This document shows positions 6,210-14,913 of a DNA stretch of 64,000 bases, piece after piece; position 1 is the stretch's first letter; every line of letters begins with the position of its first letter. The stretch lies in the NCBI GenBank assembly GCA_900548565.1, contig URKV01000001.1, positions 6,845 to 70,844 of the forward strand, given 5' to 3'. The notes below the pieces were generated by a model. That model saw only the letters and a list, made by a program, of their open reading frames with translations. It searched no databases and had not been told where the DNA came from. The position numbers and the translations under genes were made by a program. The stretch is from an uncultured Collinsella sp. (GTDB taxonomy: Bacteria > Actinomycetota > Coriobacteriia > Coriobacteriales > Coriobacteriaceae).

Positions 6210-8159
6210 CTACAGCTCGCAGGCGACCTTGTAGCCGTCGCCGATGGCGTCGCGGATGTTGCCGCACTTCTGGGCATCGCCCAGCACGTGGGTGGCAACG
6301 CCGGCAGCGGCAAGGTCATCGGCCAGCTTGGTATTGGGGCGGTAGCCCATGGCAAGCACCAGCGTATCGGCACCGGTGATGGTGTGAACCTCACCGTCCT
6401 TCTCGTAGCTGATGGTATCCTCGGTAATCTCGGTCACCTTAGCCTCGGTCAGCACGTGGACGCCCTTGGAGAGCATGCGCGTGATGAGCACCGCGCGACC
6501 GGCGCCGCCCTCGTTAGCGGCGAGCGTCTTGGTCATCTCGATAACGGTGACATCGCGATTGGCCGGCGACAGATCGTTGACCAACGGGGCCAGGTAATCG
6601 GCCGTCTCGCAGCCAACGGTGCCGCCGCCCACAATGACAATCTTCTTGCCCGGGAAAGCCTTGCCGCCCAGCAGGTCATCAGCCGTCATGACCTGCTTAA
6701 AGCCCTGCATAAAGGCCGGGGCGATGGGTTCGGCGCCATAGGCCAGGACAACCTCGTAACCCGCGTAGTCGCGCTGGATGTCCTCGGCGGTCAGCTCGGT
6801 ACCAAAGACGCATGTGACGCCGGCCTCGGCCAGGCGACGGTACTGATACTTGATCACGCGCGTGAGCTCCTGCTTTGCCGGCGGAACGGCCGCGATGCGC
6901 ATCTCGCCGCCCGGCTCGTCCTGCTTATCCACGAGCACCACGTTGTGGCCGCGCTTGGCGGCAATGTAGGCTGCCTCCATGCCCGCAGGACCGGCGCCCA
7001 CAACGAGCACGTTCTTGGCCTCGGCGGCAGGCTCATAGCCGGCCTCGTCGCGCTCCACGTCCGGGTTGACGGTGCAGGAGATGCGCTTGCCAAACATGAT
7101 GCCGTTCAGGCAGCGCAGGCAGCCGATGCAGGGACGGATCTCGTCGGCGTTGCCGGCAGCCGCCTTGTTGCAGAACTCGGCATCGCACAGATTGGCACGG
7201 CCCATCATGCAGATGTCGGCGGCGCCGTCCTCGATCAGTTCCTCGGCAATCCATGCCTCGTTAATGCGGCCGACCGTGGCAACGGGAATGTTGACGTGCT
7301 TTTTGATCTCGCGCGAGCAGGCGGCGTGCGAGGCCTGCTGCGTGCCGGCGGCGGGAATGGCGGAGCCGCGCTTGATGGTAGTGCCGCCCGACACGTGGAT
7401 CATGTCGACGCCGGCCTTCTCCAAGCGACGCGAGACATAGATCATGTCGTTGAGGGTCAGGCCGCCATCGGTGTACTCGTCGCCCGAGATACGGACGTCG
7501 ATGATAAAGTCCTTGCCGCAGCGCTCGCGAATCTCGGCGATGACCTCGAGCAGGAAGCGCATGCGGGCGTCGAGCGAGCCACCGTACTCGTCGGTGCGCT
7601 TGTTATAGAGCGGGGTCAAAAAGCCGCCGAGCATGCCGTGGGCGTGTGCCGCATGGACCTCGACGCCGTCGACACCGGCCTTCTGCATGCGCACAGCAGC
7701 GTCACCAAACTGATGCGTGAGCTCGTGGATCTCATCGACCGTGATGGGGCGCGGCGCCTCGCGGGCATAGGACGGGCCCACAAAGGACGGAGCGATCAGG
7801 CGCGGCGTGCCCGGAATGTTAAAGGCCATGTAGGCGGGGTGGAAGAGCTGCGGCATGATCTTGCAGCCATACTCGTGGACGGCCGCGGCGAGCTTTTCCC
7901 AGCCAGGGATAAACGTGTCGTCGTAGCAGCACATGTCACCCGGTAGATAGGTATAGGTGGGCTCGACCGTCACGACCTCGGTGATGATGAGGCCCACGCC
8001 GCCCTTGGCACGGGCACGGTAATGATCGACCAAGTCGTCGGTCACATAGCCATGATCGGCCAGGTTCGTGGACACCGGCGGCATAAAGACGCGGTTCTTG
8101 ACCTCGGTCGTACCGACCTTGATCGGGCTAAAGAGCATCGGGTAGGCGGAAGACTCCAT
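6210..8159 (-). CDS. NADH:flavin oxidoreductase / 2-enoate reductase family protein
   Basis: A 649-residue multidomain flavoenzyme. Residues about 1-370 form an Old Yellow Enzyme TIM barrel (FSPIKVGTTEVKNRVFMPP, GVDGVEVHAAHAHGMLGGFL). A four-cysteine Fe-S motif follows (CIGCLRCLNG...SCTVNP). Residues about 385-649 form FAD/NAD-binding Rossmann domains (VVGAGPAGMEAA, VIVGGGTVGCETADYL). This is the layout of 2,4-dienoyl-CoA reductase, 2-enoate reductase and trimethylamine dehydrogenase relatives. The substrate cannot be read from sequence. Its position as the last gene of a cluster headed by a GH105 hydrolase suggests reduction of an unsaturated compound liberated with pectin. AAGGAA precedes the ATG by seven bases. 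Confidence 0.85.
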   Translation of the reverse strand: MESSAYPMLFSPIKVGTTEVKNRVFMPPVSTNLADHGYVTDDLVDHYRARAKGGVGLIITEVVTVEPTYTYLPGDMCCYDDTFIPGWEKLAAAVHEYGCKIMPQLFHPAYMAFNIPGTPRLIAPSFVGPSYAREAPRPITVDEIHELTHQFGDAAVRMQKAGVDGVEVHAAHAHGMLGGFLTPLYNKRTDEYGGSLDARMRFLLEVIAEIRERCGKDFIIDVRISGDEYTDGGLTLNDMIYVSRRLEKAGVDMIHVSGGTTIKRGSAIPAAGTQQASHAACSREIKKHVNIPVATVGRINEAWIAEELIEDGAADICMMGRANLCDAEFCNKAAAGNADEIRPCIGCLRCLNGIMFGKRISCTVNPDVERDEAGYEPAAEAKNVLVVGAGPAGMEAAYIAAKRGHNVVLVDKQDEPGGEMRIAAVPPAKQELTRVIKYQYRRLAEAGVTCVFGTELTAEDIQRDYAGYEVVLAYGAEPIAPAFMQGFKQVMTADDLLGGKAFPGKKIVIVGGGTVGCETADYLAPLVNDLSPANRDVTVIEMTKTLAANEGGAGRAVLITRMLSKGVHVLTEAKVTEITEDTISYEKDGEVHTITGADTLVLAMGYRPNTKLADDLAAAGVATHVLGDAQKCGNIRDAIGDGYKVACEL

Positions 8160-8274
8160 ACAGGGTTCCTTTCGTTTGAGCCGCTCGGCGGCAGTTGCTA
8201 ACGTACTTATCGTATCAGCAACTGCGCTGTACCCGACCGTACACGCTCCCCCGGCTTTTACTCAGCCCACAAAA

Positions 8275-8341
8275 AGTTGCGGTGGAATACGGAGTAGATA
8301 AGGCCTTTGACAGCCAAAACAGTCCGTATTCCACCGCAACT
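8275..8341 (+). repeat. 67-bp palindromic repeat, copy B
   Basis: Perfect 19-bp arms at 8275-8293 and 8323-8341 (AGTTGCGGTGGAATACGGA). It is the inverted-orientation relative of the element at 514-580. It sits in the 197-bp gap between the GltD-like gene and the flavoenzyme gene. Confidence 0.65.
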
Positions 8342-8356
8342 GATGGTTGGTATGTG

Positions 8357-9574
8357 TTAGAGGCCCAGGTAGCTGGTCATGCCTTCGACGGCGAGCTTGG
8401 CGCCGGCTACGGCATGGACCACGGTGAGCGGGCCGTTGACCACGTCGCCGGCGGCAAAGACGCCCGGCACGGTGGTCATGCCGCACTCATCGACCGAAAG
8501 AAGACCGCGATGGTCGGTCTCCAGACCGCCCGTCGTAAGCACCAGCTTGTCCTTGGGCACCTGCGAGGCCGCGATCACTACGGTGTCGGCAGACACATGG
8601 TCGAGCTCTTCCTCGTAGCCCACCACGTTGTCGTCCTCGTCAAAGATAGCCGTCTCGAACACCGGACCGTTATCGTCGATGGCGCAGATCGCCTTGCCGC
8701 GCACGATCTCGGCACCGTCAAGCTCGGTCAGCTCGACCTCGTCATCGATGGCCGAGATATGGCGCGATCGGGCATACACGGTAACCTTGCGAGCGCCCGA
8801 GCGCAGGGCCGTACGGGCAACATCCATGGCCACGTTGCCGGCGCCGATAACCGCCACGTTCTGACCGATCGCCACGCTCGTGGGATCGACCAGGTAATCG
8901 ATACCAAACAGTACGTTGCCACGCGACTCGCCGGGAATACCCAGCTTGCGGGCGCGCCAGGTACCGGTACCGACAAAGACCGCATCGTAGCCGTCGCGCA
9001 ACAGGTCGTCGATATGCAGCGCGCCACCGATGGTGGTCGAGGGACGGACGCGTACGCCAAGCGAGCACATCACGTGACGGTACTTTTGCACGAGAGCACG
9101 GGGCAGGCGAAACTCGGGGATGCCGTACTCCAGCACGCCGCCGATCTCGGGGCGCTGTTCAAACACCGTGACGGCACAGCCCAGCTGGGCCATCTTAATG
9201 GCCACGGTAATGCCGGCAGGACCGGAACCGACCACGGCAACCTGCTTGCCGCACGACGGCGCAGGCTTCCACTCCTTACGATCCAAATACGCAGTCGAGA
9301 TATAGTTCTCGATGCTCGAGAAGTGCACCGGCGCACCCTTGCGGCCCTGGATGCACGCGCCCTCGCACTGACCCGAATGGTTGCAGATCATGGAGCAGAC
9401 CGCGCTCATGGGGTTGTTCTGGAACAGCAGCTCACCTGCCTCTTCCAGACGACGCTGCTTGAACAAGTCAATGACCTGCGGAATAGGCGTCTGCACCGGG
9501 CAGCCTTTAAGCTGGCAGAACGCCCTTTTGCACCCAAGACAGCGGTTCGCTTCCTCAACAATATGAATAGCCAT
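8357..9574 (-). CDS. GltD/PreT-like NAD(P)-dependent oxidoreductase
   Basis: A 405-residue protein with the N-terminal Fe-S helical domain seen in glutamate synthase small subunits and dihydropyrimidine dehydrogenase (CLGCKRAFCQLKGCPV, then CSMICNHSGQCEGAC), followed by two Rossmann domains (VVGSGPAGITVA, VIGAGNVAMDVART) and the C-terminal AAGDVVNGPLTVVHAV flavin motif. Such proteins pass electrons from NAD(P)H to a partner oxidoreductase. No GltB or PreA partner is visible, so the neighbouring flavoenzyme is the natural candidate. AGAGGGG precedes the ATG. It lies 51 bp downstream of the TIM-barrel gene in the same cluster. Confidence 0.85.
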   Translation of the reverse strand: MAIHIVEEANRCLGCKRAFCQLKGCPVQTPIPQVIDLFKQRRLEEAGELLFQNNPMSAVCSMICNHSGQCEGACIQGRKGAPVHFSSIENYISTAYLDRKEWKPAPSCGKQVAVVGSGPAGITVAIKMAQLGCAVTVFEQRPEIGGVLEYGIPEFRLPRALVQKYRHVMCSLGVRVRPSTTIGGALHIDDLLRDGYDAVFVGTGTWRARKLGIPGESRGNVLFGIDYLVDPTSVAIGQNVAVIGAGNVAMDVARTALRSGARKVTVYARSRHISAIDDEVELTELDGAEIVRGKAICAIDDNGPVFETAIFDEDDNVVGYEEELDHVSADTVVIAASQVPKDKLVLTTGGLETDHRGLLSVDECGMTTVPGVFAAGDVVNGPLTVVHAVAGAKLAVEGMTSYLGL

Positions 9575-9625
9575 CGGTACCCCTCTTGAACCTCTACGGC
9601 AATCTCTTTCGCCCAGCCTGTTTCG

Positions 9626-10555
9626 TTACAGAATCACGTGCTCGCACATCACGCTGCGCCCCATGCGCAGCAGCTCGTCGCGCGAGCGCTCGACCGTGGA
9701 CGGCGTGCTGTTCTCGATAACGGTCATAATGCCCGGTCGCGCGGCGGCTGCCCAGGCGGCAATGGCCTCAAAATCAAAGTTTCCGCACGTGCAGGCGCCG
9801 TGGCATACCAAACGAGAGCCCGAGCCATCGCACCAGCCATCCTGGTCCTCGTTGTCTACAATCTCGTAGTCCTTGGCATGCAGCACGCGAATCTTGCTGC
9901 CGCACAAATGCAGCATGCGCGACACCTGCTCGGAAGCCTCACCGACGATCGTGGGATGCAGCAGCGACACCGGGTCGTAGATCACGCCGAGCGCCGGGCT
10001 CGGGACGCGCTCCAGCACCTCACGGCAGCGATCTGGCGTGTTGACCGTCTCGTTCCAGCCAGGCTCGATCAGTATTTGCCCACCCACGGCCTCGGCGCAC
10101 TCGCAGACGCGCGCGAGTCCATCCATAAACGCATCGAGTGCCTCGTCGGTCATACGGTCGTCAGCAACGCAGCTCTGCGCATTGGGACGACCGGTCTCGG
10201 TGCCAACCGGACAGCCGCCGAGCATCTGAGCAAAGTTCAAGCACGCCTCGTACTCGGCAAAGTTATCCGTGAGCTGTTGTCGATCGGGCGTCGCCAGATT
10301 CTTATAACAGCCGAGCACGGCGACCGAAACGCCCGCCTCATCGAGCACCGCACGCAAATGCTCGGCGAGCTCGCGGGTCAGACCGCATCGATCGATTCCC
10401 ATTGACGCGTAGAGCACCTTGCTCGGCAGCTGAATGCACGAAAAGCCCAGCTCTCCTGCCATGCGAATGCGTTCCTCGACGGTCCCCTGCGGAAGGTCGT
10501 GTAAACGCACGCCCGGAGTAATGGCCCCCACGTTATTCACGCCCCTTATGAGCAT
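9626..10555 (-). CDS. Sugar phosphate isomerase/epimerase-like TIM barrel protein
   Basis: About 309 residues of the xylose-isomerase-like / AP endonuclease 2 superfamily: FSCIQLPSKV near the first barrel strands, GGQILIEPGWNET with a likely metal-ligand Glu, GVIYDPVSLLHP and RVLHAKDYEI with later metal ligands. The ATG at 10555 overlaps the end of the GH105 gene by 23 bp, so translation is probably coupled. A GTG 21 bases downstream, preceded by AAGGGG, is an alternative start. It likely isomerises or epimerises a sugar released by the GH105 hydrolase, but family members have very varied substrates. Confidence 0.75.
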   Translation of the reverse strand: MLIRGVNNVGAITPGVRLHDLPQGTVEERIRMAGELGFSCIQLPSKVLYASMGIDRCGLTRELAEHLRAVLDEAGVSVAVLGCYKNLATPDRQQLTDNFAEYEACLNFAQMLGGCPVGTETGRPNAQSCVADDRMTDEALDAFMDGLARVCECAEAVGGQILIEPGWNETVNTPDRCREVLERVPSPALGVIYDPVSLLHPTIVGEASEQVSRMLHLCGSKIRVLHAKDYEIVDNEDQDGWCDGSGSRLVCHGACTCGNFDFEAIAAWAAAARPGIMTVIENSTPSTVERSRDELLRMGRSVMCEHVIL

Positions 10556-11771
10556 TGATGCCCGGCGTGTAGCCGCCAAACGGGTCGTCGATGGAGCACA
10601 CGCCCGAAGGGGCAAGCGGATCGCGCTTACCGGCAAGCTTGTCATGATGCATGGTCTCGATATAGGCGAGCACCAGCGGCGCCACGCCCTTCGCGTCGTT
10701 TTTGACGACGGGCTCACTCATGTAGTAGCCAAACGTGCCCTCGCGGTGCGCGGTGTTGCCAAGGCCCGCCACCAGACAGATATTGTCAAGCGCCAACTGC
10801 CCGTCGCGCTCGGACAGGCACGTGTCGCAGATGCCATCAAAAGCGCGACGGCCGTACTGGTAGTAGCGCTCGCCCAGCACGCCCAGGCGCACGCCCTTCA
10901 TGATGGCGTTGGCAAAGATGGCGCTGCCCGACTCCTCCAGATAGTTGGGGGCGATATTGGGCAGGTTGATGACCTGGTGCCACATGCCGGTCTTCTCGTC
11001 CTGATACGGCAGCATGGCGTCGATCAGGTCGTGGAACATCTTGCGGATCTCGTCCTTCTCGGCCGACATCGAAGGCGGCATGAGCTCCCAGGTATCGATG
11101 AGCGCCATGGCAAACCAGCCCTCGGCGCGCAGCCAGAAGTTGGCCGAAAGGCCGGTGACGGGATCGCACCAGAACTGCTTGCGGCTCGCGTCGTAAGCGT
11201 GATAGTACAGGCCGTTGAGGGGGTTGCGCATCAGGTCATGCACGACCTGGAACATATGGAAGCTATCCGAGCAGGCACGGCGGTTGTGGAAGCTCAGCTC
11301 GTACTGCATGTAGAACGGCTGCGCCATGTACATGCCGTCGAGCCAGATCTGGTTGGGGTAGACGGCTTTGTGCCAAAACACACCCTCTTTGGTACGCGGC
11401 TGGGTCTCAAGCTGACGATAGATGGTATCCATGGCGGCACGGTACTTGGGCTTGCCTACCAGGTCATAGAGTTTGTAGAGGGTTTTGCCCGCGTTGACGT
11501 TGTCGAGGTTGTACTCCTGGGGATCGTAATGCTTGATGGTGCCATCGTCCTGGACAAAGAAATCGATGTAGTCATCGGCAAAAGTCAGGTAGCGCCGCTC
11601 GCCGGTGATCTCGTACAGCTCGATGAGTGCCTTGATCATGCAGCCGTCAATGTAATTCCAGGTGTTCTCCTTGCCGGCTCGAAGCTTTTCGATGTTCCAG
11701 GCCGGCGCCTGAGGCGTAGAGGTCTCGATCAACTGCTCGATATAACGGTCCAGAATCTGATTGCAACCCAT
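10533..11771 (-). CDS. GH105 unsaturated rhamnogalacturonyl hydrolase
   Basis: A 412-residue (alpha/alpha)6-barrel glycoside hydrolase of the YteR/YesR type. The motif IWLDGMYMAQPF carries the expected catalytic Asp, and LRAEGWFAMALIDTWELMP and EESGSAIFANAIMKGVRLG are typical barrel helices. The family removes the 4,5-unsaturated galacturonate from the non-reducing end of pectin lyase products, giving the substrate for DhuI/KduI. No signal peptide is present, so it acts in the cytosol. AGAGGGGA precedes the ATG. LacI-type operators lie 25 and 66 bp upstream. It heads the cluster with the TIM-barrel, GltD-like and flavoenzyme genes. Confidence 0.9.
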   Translation of the reverse strand: MGCNQILDRYIEQLIETSTPQAPAWNIEKLRAGKENTWNYIDGCMIKALIELYEITGERRYLTFADDYIDFFVQDDGTIKHYDPQEYNLDNVNAGKTLYKLYDLVGKPKYRAAMDTIYRQLETQPRTKEGVFWHKAVYPNQIWLDGMYMAQPFYMQYELSFHNRRACSDSFHMFQVVHDLMRNPLNGLYYHAYDASRKQFWCDPVTGLSANFWLRAEGWFAMALIDTWELMPPSMSAEKDEIRKMFHDLIDAMLPYQDEKTGMWHQVINLPNIAPNYLEESGSAIFANAIMKGVRLGVLGERYYQYGRRAFDGICDTCLSERDGQLALDNICLVAGLGNTAHREGTFGYYMSEPVVKNDAKGVAPLVLAYIETMHHDKLAGKRDPLAPSGVCSIDDPFGGYTPGINAHKGRE

Positions 11772-11796
11772 TGCTGTCCCCTCTGACGTTATTGAT

Positions 11797-11812
11797 GGGT
11801 GAACGTTTCCCC
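11797..11812. promoter_or_regulatory. LacI-type operator O1 of the GH105 cluster
   Basis: GGGTGAACGTTTCCCC, centre 11804.5, 25 bp before the GH105 start and 41 bp from the second site. Confidence 0.65.
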
Positions 11813-11826
11813 TAGTGTAACGCGAA

Positions 11827-11864
11827 CGGGGATTATAGGGTGAACGTTAACCCTATAATCCCCG
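11827..11864. promoter_or_regulatory. Operator O2 of the GH105 cluster inside an extended palindrome
   Basis: The operator core GGGTGAACGTTAACCC (11838-11853) is embedded in perfect 14-bp arms CGGGGATTATAGGG and CCCTATAATCCCCG. The palindrome lies 15 bp past the SGNH gene end, so it may be both an operator and a transcript 3' hairpin. Confidence 0.6.
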
Positions 11865-11892
11865 TGAACGGCAAACTTTTAACGGCAAACGG
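11865..11892. promoter_or_regulatory. Upstream box related to those of the transporter and uxaC promoters
   Basis: Begins TGAACGG and ends AACGG with 28-bp overall length, 24 bp from O2, overlapping the last codons of the SGNH gene. It is a weaker match than the boxes at 18335 and 23284. Confidence 0.35.
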
Positions 11893-12547
11893 CGGTGAGG
11901 CCCGCAGCGATGCGATGCGCCAGGCGCTCATAGCCGGCAGGGCTGTAATGCAGACCGTCCGGCATGTAGAGCTCGCGGTGCTCCGGCAAAAACGGGCTGA
12001 TGCCGCTTTGCGCATACAGGTCGATCACCGGCACCGAGTAGCGATCGCAGACCTCCAGCATCGCGCGCACATAGGCGTCTTGCGTCAGGCCCAGATGGTT
12101 GGCCTCGTTGCTTGCCGGGATATCCTTCTCGTGTTTGCCGCTCGTCTTGCACGGCGTCATAAACACCAGCTTTGCCTGAGGCGAGCGCGCCGTGATGGTG
12201 CGGATCAGGTAGTCGAGCGCACCGTAGAACTCGTGCACGTCCGTGCCGCCCAGCTCTCCCAGCGGCACGTTACGGCTAAAGTCGTTAACGCCGCCAAAGA
12301 CGATGCAGATATCTGCCGTGTGATCGATGCCGTCCAAGCGCTCGACAAACGAATCGCTACGGTCAGCCTTGACGGCAATACGCGAACCCTTAATACCAAA
12401 GTTCTCGATCGTAGCGCCGCCCAGCAGCGCACCCAGGTGCGAGGTCCAAGAGATGTCGTTGCCTCCCCCGCCGCATCCGTTATCGCCCCAGGTGGTCGAA
12501 TCGCCAAAGCAGCAGACGGTCGATTCGCTCAAGTTTTTCGTTTCCAT
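11879..12547 (-). CDS. SGNH/GDSL-family esterase (possible pectin or rhamnogalacturonan acetylesterase)
   Basis: A 222-residue SGNH hydrolase. Block I is FGDSTTWG with nucleophile Ser17, block III is GGVND with the oxyanion Asn, and block V is DGLHYS with the catalytic Asp and His. The family removes acetyl or other acyl groups from carbohydrates. In a pectin cluster a deacetylase of galacturonan or rhamnogalacturonan is the best guess, and a feruloyl esterase is possible. No signal peptide is visible. The ATG at 12547 follows AGGAGAAGAAT. It is 69 bp downstream of the methylesterase fusion gene. Confidence 0.8.
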   Translation of the reverse strand: METKNLSESTVCCFGDSTTWGDNGCGGGGNDISWTSHLGALLGGATIENFGIKGSRIAVKADRSDSFVERLDGIDHTADICIVFGGVNDFSRNVPLGELGGTDVHEFYGALDYLIRTITARSPQAKLVFMTPCKTSGKHEKDIPASNEANHLGLTQDAYVRAMLEVCDRYSVPVIDLYAQSGISPFLPEHRELYMPDGLHYSPAGYERLAHRIAAGLTAVCR

Positions 12548-12616
12548 ATTCTTCTCCTCACCCGCACACCGGCGGTCATACAGGTACATACCGTTCATTC
12601 ACAACATACCGAGGGA

Positions 12617-14782
12617 CTATGCGTGGGCGTATTCCGCAACTTGCGAATCGAGCCATTCGATATCCTCGGCAAGATGCGCCACGCCCAGGTGGTGTCCACC
12701 CGGGCAGACCTCGTGCAGAAGGTTTTCGTCCTTGCCCAGCAGCGCGTAGGCGTCGCGAACGATATCGAGCTGCTCGTCTACGTTCGCAAGCCCGCGGGCG
12801 CCGTTGAGATGGTCTTTCTCGCAGCTCTGAACCAAGAGCGGCCGTGGCGCGACAAGCGATGCAATGTCGCCCATGTCGAGCAGACGCCAGAGTCCAGGCG
12901 TGTAATTGCAGCTGCAATTGCCGTTGAGGTGCAGTAGCGAATCATCAACGCCGTACAGATAGCCCGAGACAAACGCCTTGCGCACGCGCGGGTCGAGCGC
13001 GGACAGGTACAACGTCATGTAACCGCCGCCCGAAAAACCAAAGCAGCCCAGGTCGTCCATGGCAATGTCACCGCGTGTCTCCAAGTAATCAATCAAGCGC
13101 ATGTTGTCCCAGGCGTTGAGGCCCGCGACCGTAAGACCCAGCGGCTCGGCCATACGTGCTTGATTCAGACACGTACCGCGCAGGTAGCTGTTCTCGTCGT
13201 CGCCCTGACCCTTCCAGTCACGACGGTATCCCCAACCACGCGCATCGGGGCAGACGGTCACATAACCCATGCGCGCCAAACGCAGACCGTAGTCGTAATT
13301 GAACTTACGCACGGCATCGTCGACCGCCGGCACGCCCGCAACGCCGGCTATGCTTGCAGCACCCGCCCCCTGGTGACCATGCGGGCAGATATAGCAGCGC
13401 TTGAGTCCCCGCTCGTCAAGCTTGGGGCGGGACGGCTCCAACAGGTAAAACGGCATCCACACATCGTGCTCAACCTGCAGCACCGCATGAGTACGCACGA
13501 TGCTGCCGGCAACCCGCACGCGATTGAGCTCACGAATCTCAATCGGGGCGCGGTCCATAAGCGAAAGACCCAAAATATCGTACAGACGAGTCCTGGTCGC
13601 AGCCTTCCATGCCTCAAAGTCTGTGGGAGTCTTGCCCGTAAATGCGGCCGAGCGCCCCTCGCGCTTCAGTCGGGCGCGCAGCGCAGGTTCGTCCTCGTAG
13701 TACGTCTCGATGTGCACGGTGCGGCCATTGGCAGATAGCCCGGCCGTCTCTACCGCATCACCGTCGCCGCCCTCGGGATCCCAACCATCCGTGCCGGCAA
13801 GCACTCGGTCACGCGCATAGCGTTCGGAATCCTGACCGGTCAGGCAATGCGCCCACGGCACCCAAGCGGCAGTATCACCCGCCGGGCCAAACAGGGCACC
13901 GCCGGCATACAGGGTGCCGTCATGTGCCGCTGGCTTATTCCAATCCCACCAACCCTCGAGTGAAATATGGGGGCCCAGCCAGCATTCGAGCAAAACGGTC
14001 TGGGCCCACTCGCGCCATGGACGACCCAGATAGACCGATCCGGGGGCAATGCCCTCATCGGCTGTAAACGAACAGCCATGAAACACAAATCCGTACGGCT
14101 CGCCCTGGGGCGTGGAGGCTGCCGTTACATACCCGTTGACATCCATATCGCGGTTGAGCGAGCGAATCTCACACCCCTCAAAGTAGGCACGCGCGCCGCC
14201 AAAGATAAAGTCGACATCGCCCTCGATCCGGCAACGTCGAAAATACTGCCGCCCCACGCGGCGCGGGGCGAACTGCTTGGGGCCTATAAAGCCGCCCGGC
14301 TTGGCCTCGCGCGGCGGCAGCGGCCCCAAAAAGAGCGTGTCCTGGTGTCCCTTAATGCAGCAGGCATCGACAACCAGGCGGTCACCATCGGCATACAGGG
14401 CAATCGCCTGGCCGACCTCGCGCCCATCACCGGCGTTGTTTTCGATTGTTAGACCCGCAAGCGTCACGTCGTCGGCATCGACCAGCACCGTGTACGTACG
14501 GAAGGTGCCGAGTCTTCCATCCTGGCCGCTACCATCTTCCGAAGGCATCTTGGCACCCAGGCCTCCCACGATACGCACGCTGTCGGCCGTCTCGCCCTCG
14601 AGCGTCACATGCGGACGACGAATTTCGACCTGCTCGCGATACTCGCCCGGCGCCACCAGCACACGCACCGGCACGGTCGTATCGGACACGCACCGCTCCG
14701 CCGCCTCGAGCGCCGCCGAAATGCTGCGATACGCGCCTTCGCGTTCGAGCGATACCTCAAAGAGCTGCTCTTTACCACTCAT
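12617..14782 (-). CDS. Pectin methylesterase (CE8) fused to an alpha/beta-hydrolase acetylesterase
   Basis: A 721-residue two-domain protein. Residues about 1-330 are a right-handed beta-helix pectinesterase with GHQDTLF (145-151), GDVDFIFG (188-195) and LGRPW (252-256), which together carry the Gln, two Asp and Arg of the CE8 site. Residues about 355-721 are an alpha/beta hydrolase with nucleophile Ser584 in GFSGGG, Asp657 in EKDH and a His at 697-698 in GGHHLG, resembling the acetyl xylan esterase/dienelactone hydrolase group. It would demethylate and deacetylate imported oligogalacturonides. No signal peptide is present. No strong ribosome site precedes the ATG, but no better in-frame start exists. 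Confidence 0.85.
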   Translation of the reverse strand: MSGKEQLFEVSLEREGAYRSISAALEAAERCVSDTTVPVRVLVAPGEYREQVEIRRPHVTLEGETADSVRIVGGLGAKMPSEDGSGQDGRLGTFRTYTVLVDADDVTLAGLTIENNAGDGREVGQAIALYADGDRLVVDACCIKGHQDTLFLGPLPPREAKPGGFIGPKQFAPRRVGRQYFRRCRIEGDVDFIFGGARAYFEGCEIRSLNRDMDVNGYVTAASTPQGEPYGFVFHGCSFTADEGIAPGSVYLGRPWREWAQTVLLECWLGPHISLEGWWDWNKPAAHDGTLYAGGALFGPAGDTAAWVPWAHCLTGQDSERYARDRVLAGTDGWDPEGGDGDAVETAGLSANGRTVHIETYYEDEPALRARLKREGRSAAFTGKTPTDFEAWKAATRTRLYDILGLSLMDRAPIEIRELNRVRVAGSIVRTHAVLQVEHDVWMPFYLLEPSRPKLDERGLKRCYICPHGHQGAGAASIAGVAGVPAVDDAVRKFNYDYGLRLARMGYVTVCPDARGWGYRRDWKGQGDDENSYLRGTCLNQARMAEPLGLTVAGLNAWDNMRLIDYLETRGDIAMDDLGCFGFSGGGYMTLYLSALDPRVRKAFVSGYLYGVDDSLLHLNGNCSCNYTPGLWRLLDMGDIASLVAPRPLLVQSCEKDHLNGARGLANVDEQLDIVRDAYALLGKDENLLHEVCPGGHHLGVAHLAEDIEWLDSQVAEYAHA

Positions 14783-14913
14783 CTGTCATTACGCTTTCTG
14801 TCACAGAACACCCACCATGCAATGCCGGCACCTATAGATTGCGTGCGACAGCCGGGCAGACCCGACCGTCGCACGCCTCAACATGCCGTATTCACTTGTG
14901 CAGGAGCACTACC

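Noticed and set aside
6135..7946. Very long plus-strand open frame across the flavoenzyme gene
   Set aside because: It is the antisense of a protein with clear flavin and Fe-S motifs; high G+C leaves few stops on the opposite strand. The same holds for long antisense frames over uxaC, ppc, aspS, htpG and the GH28 gene.
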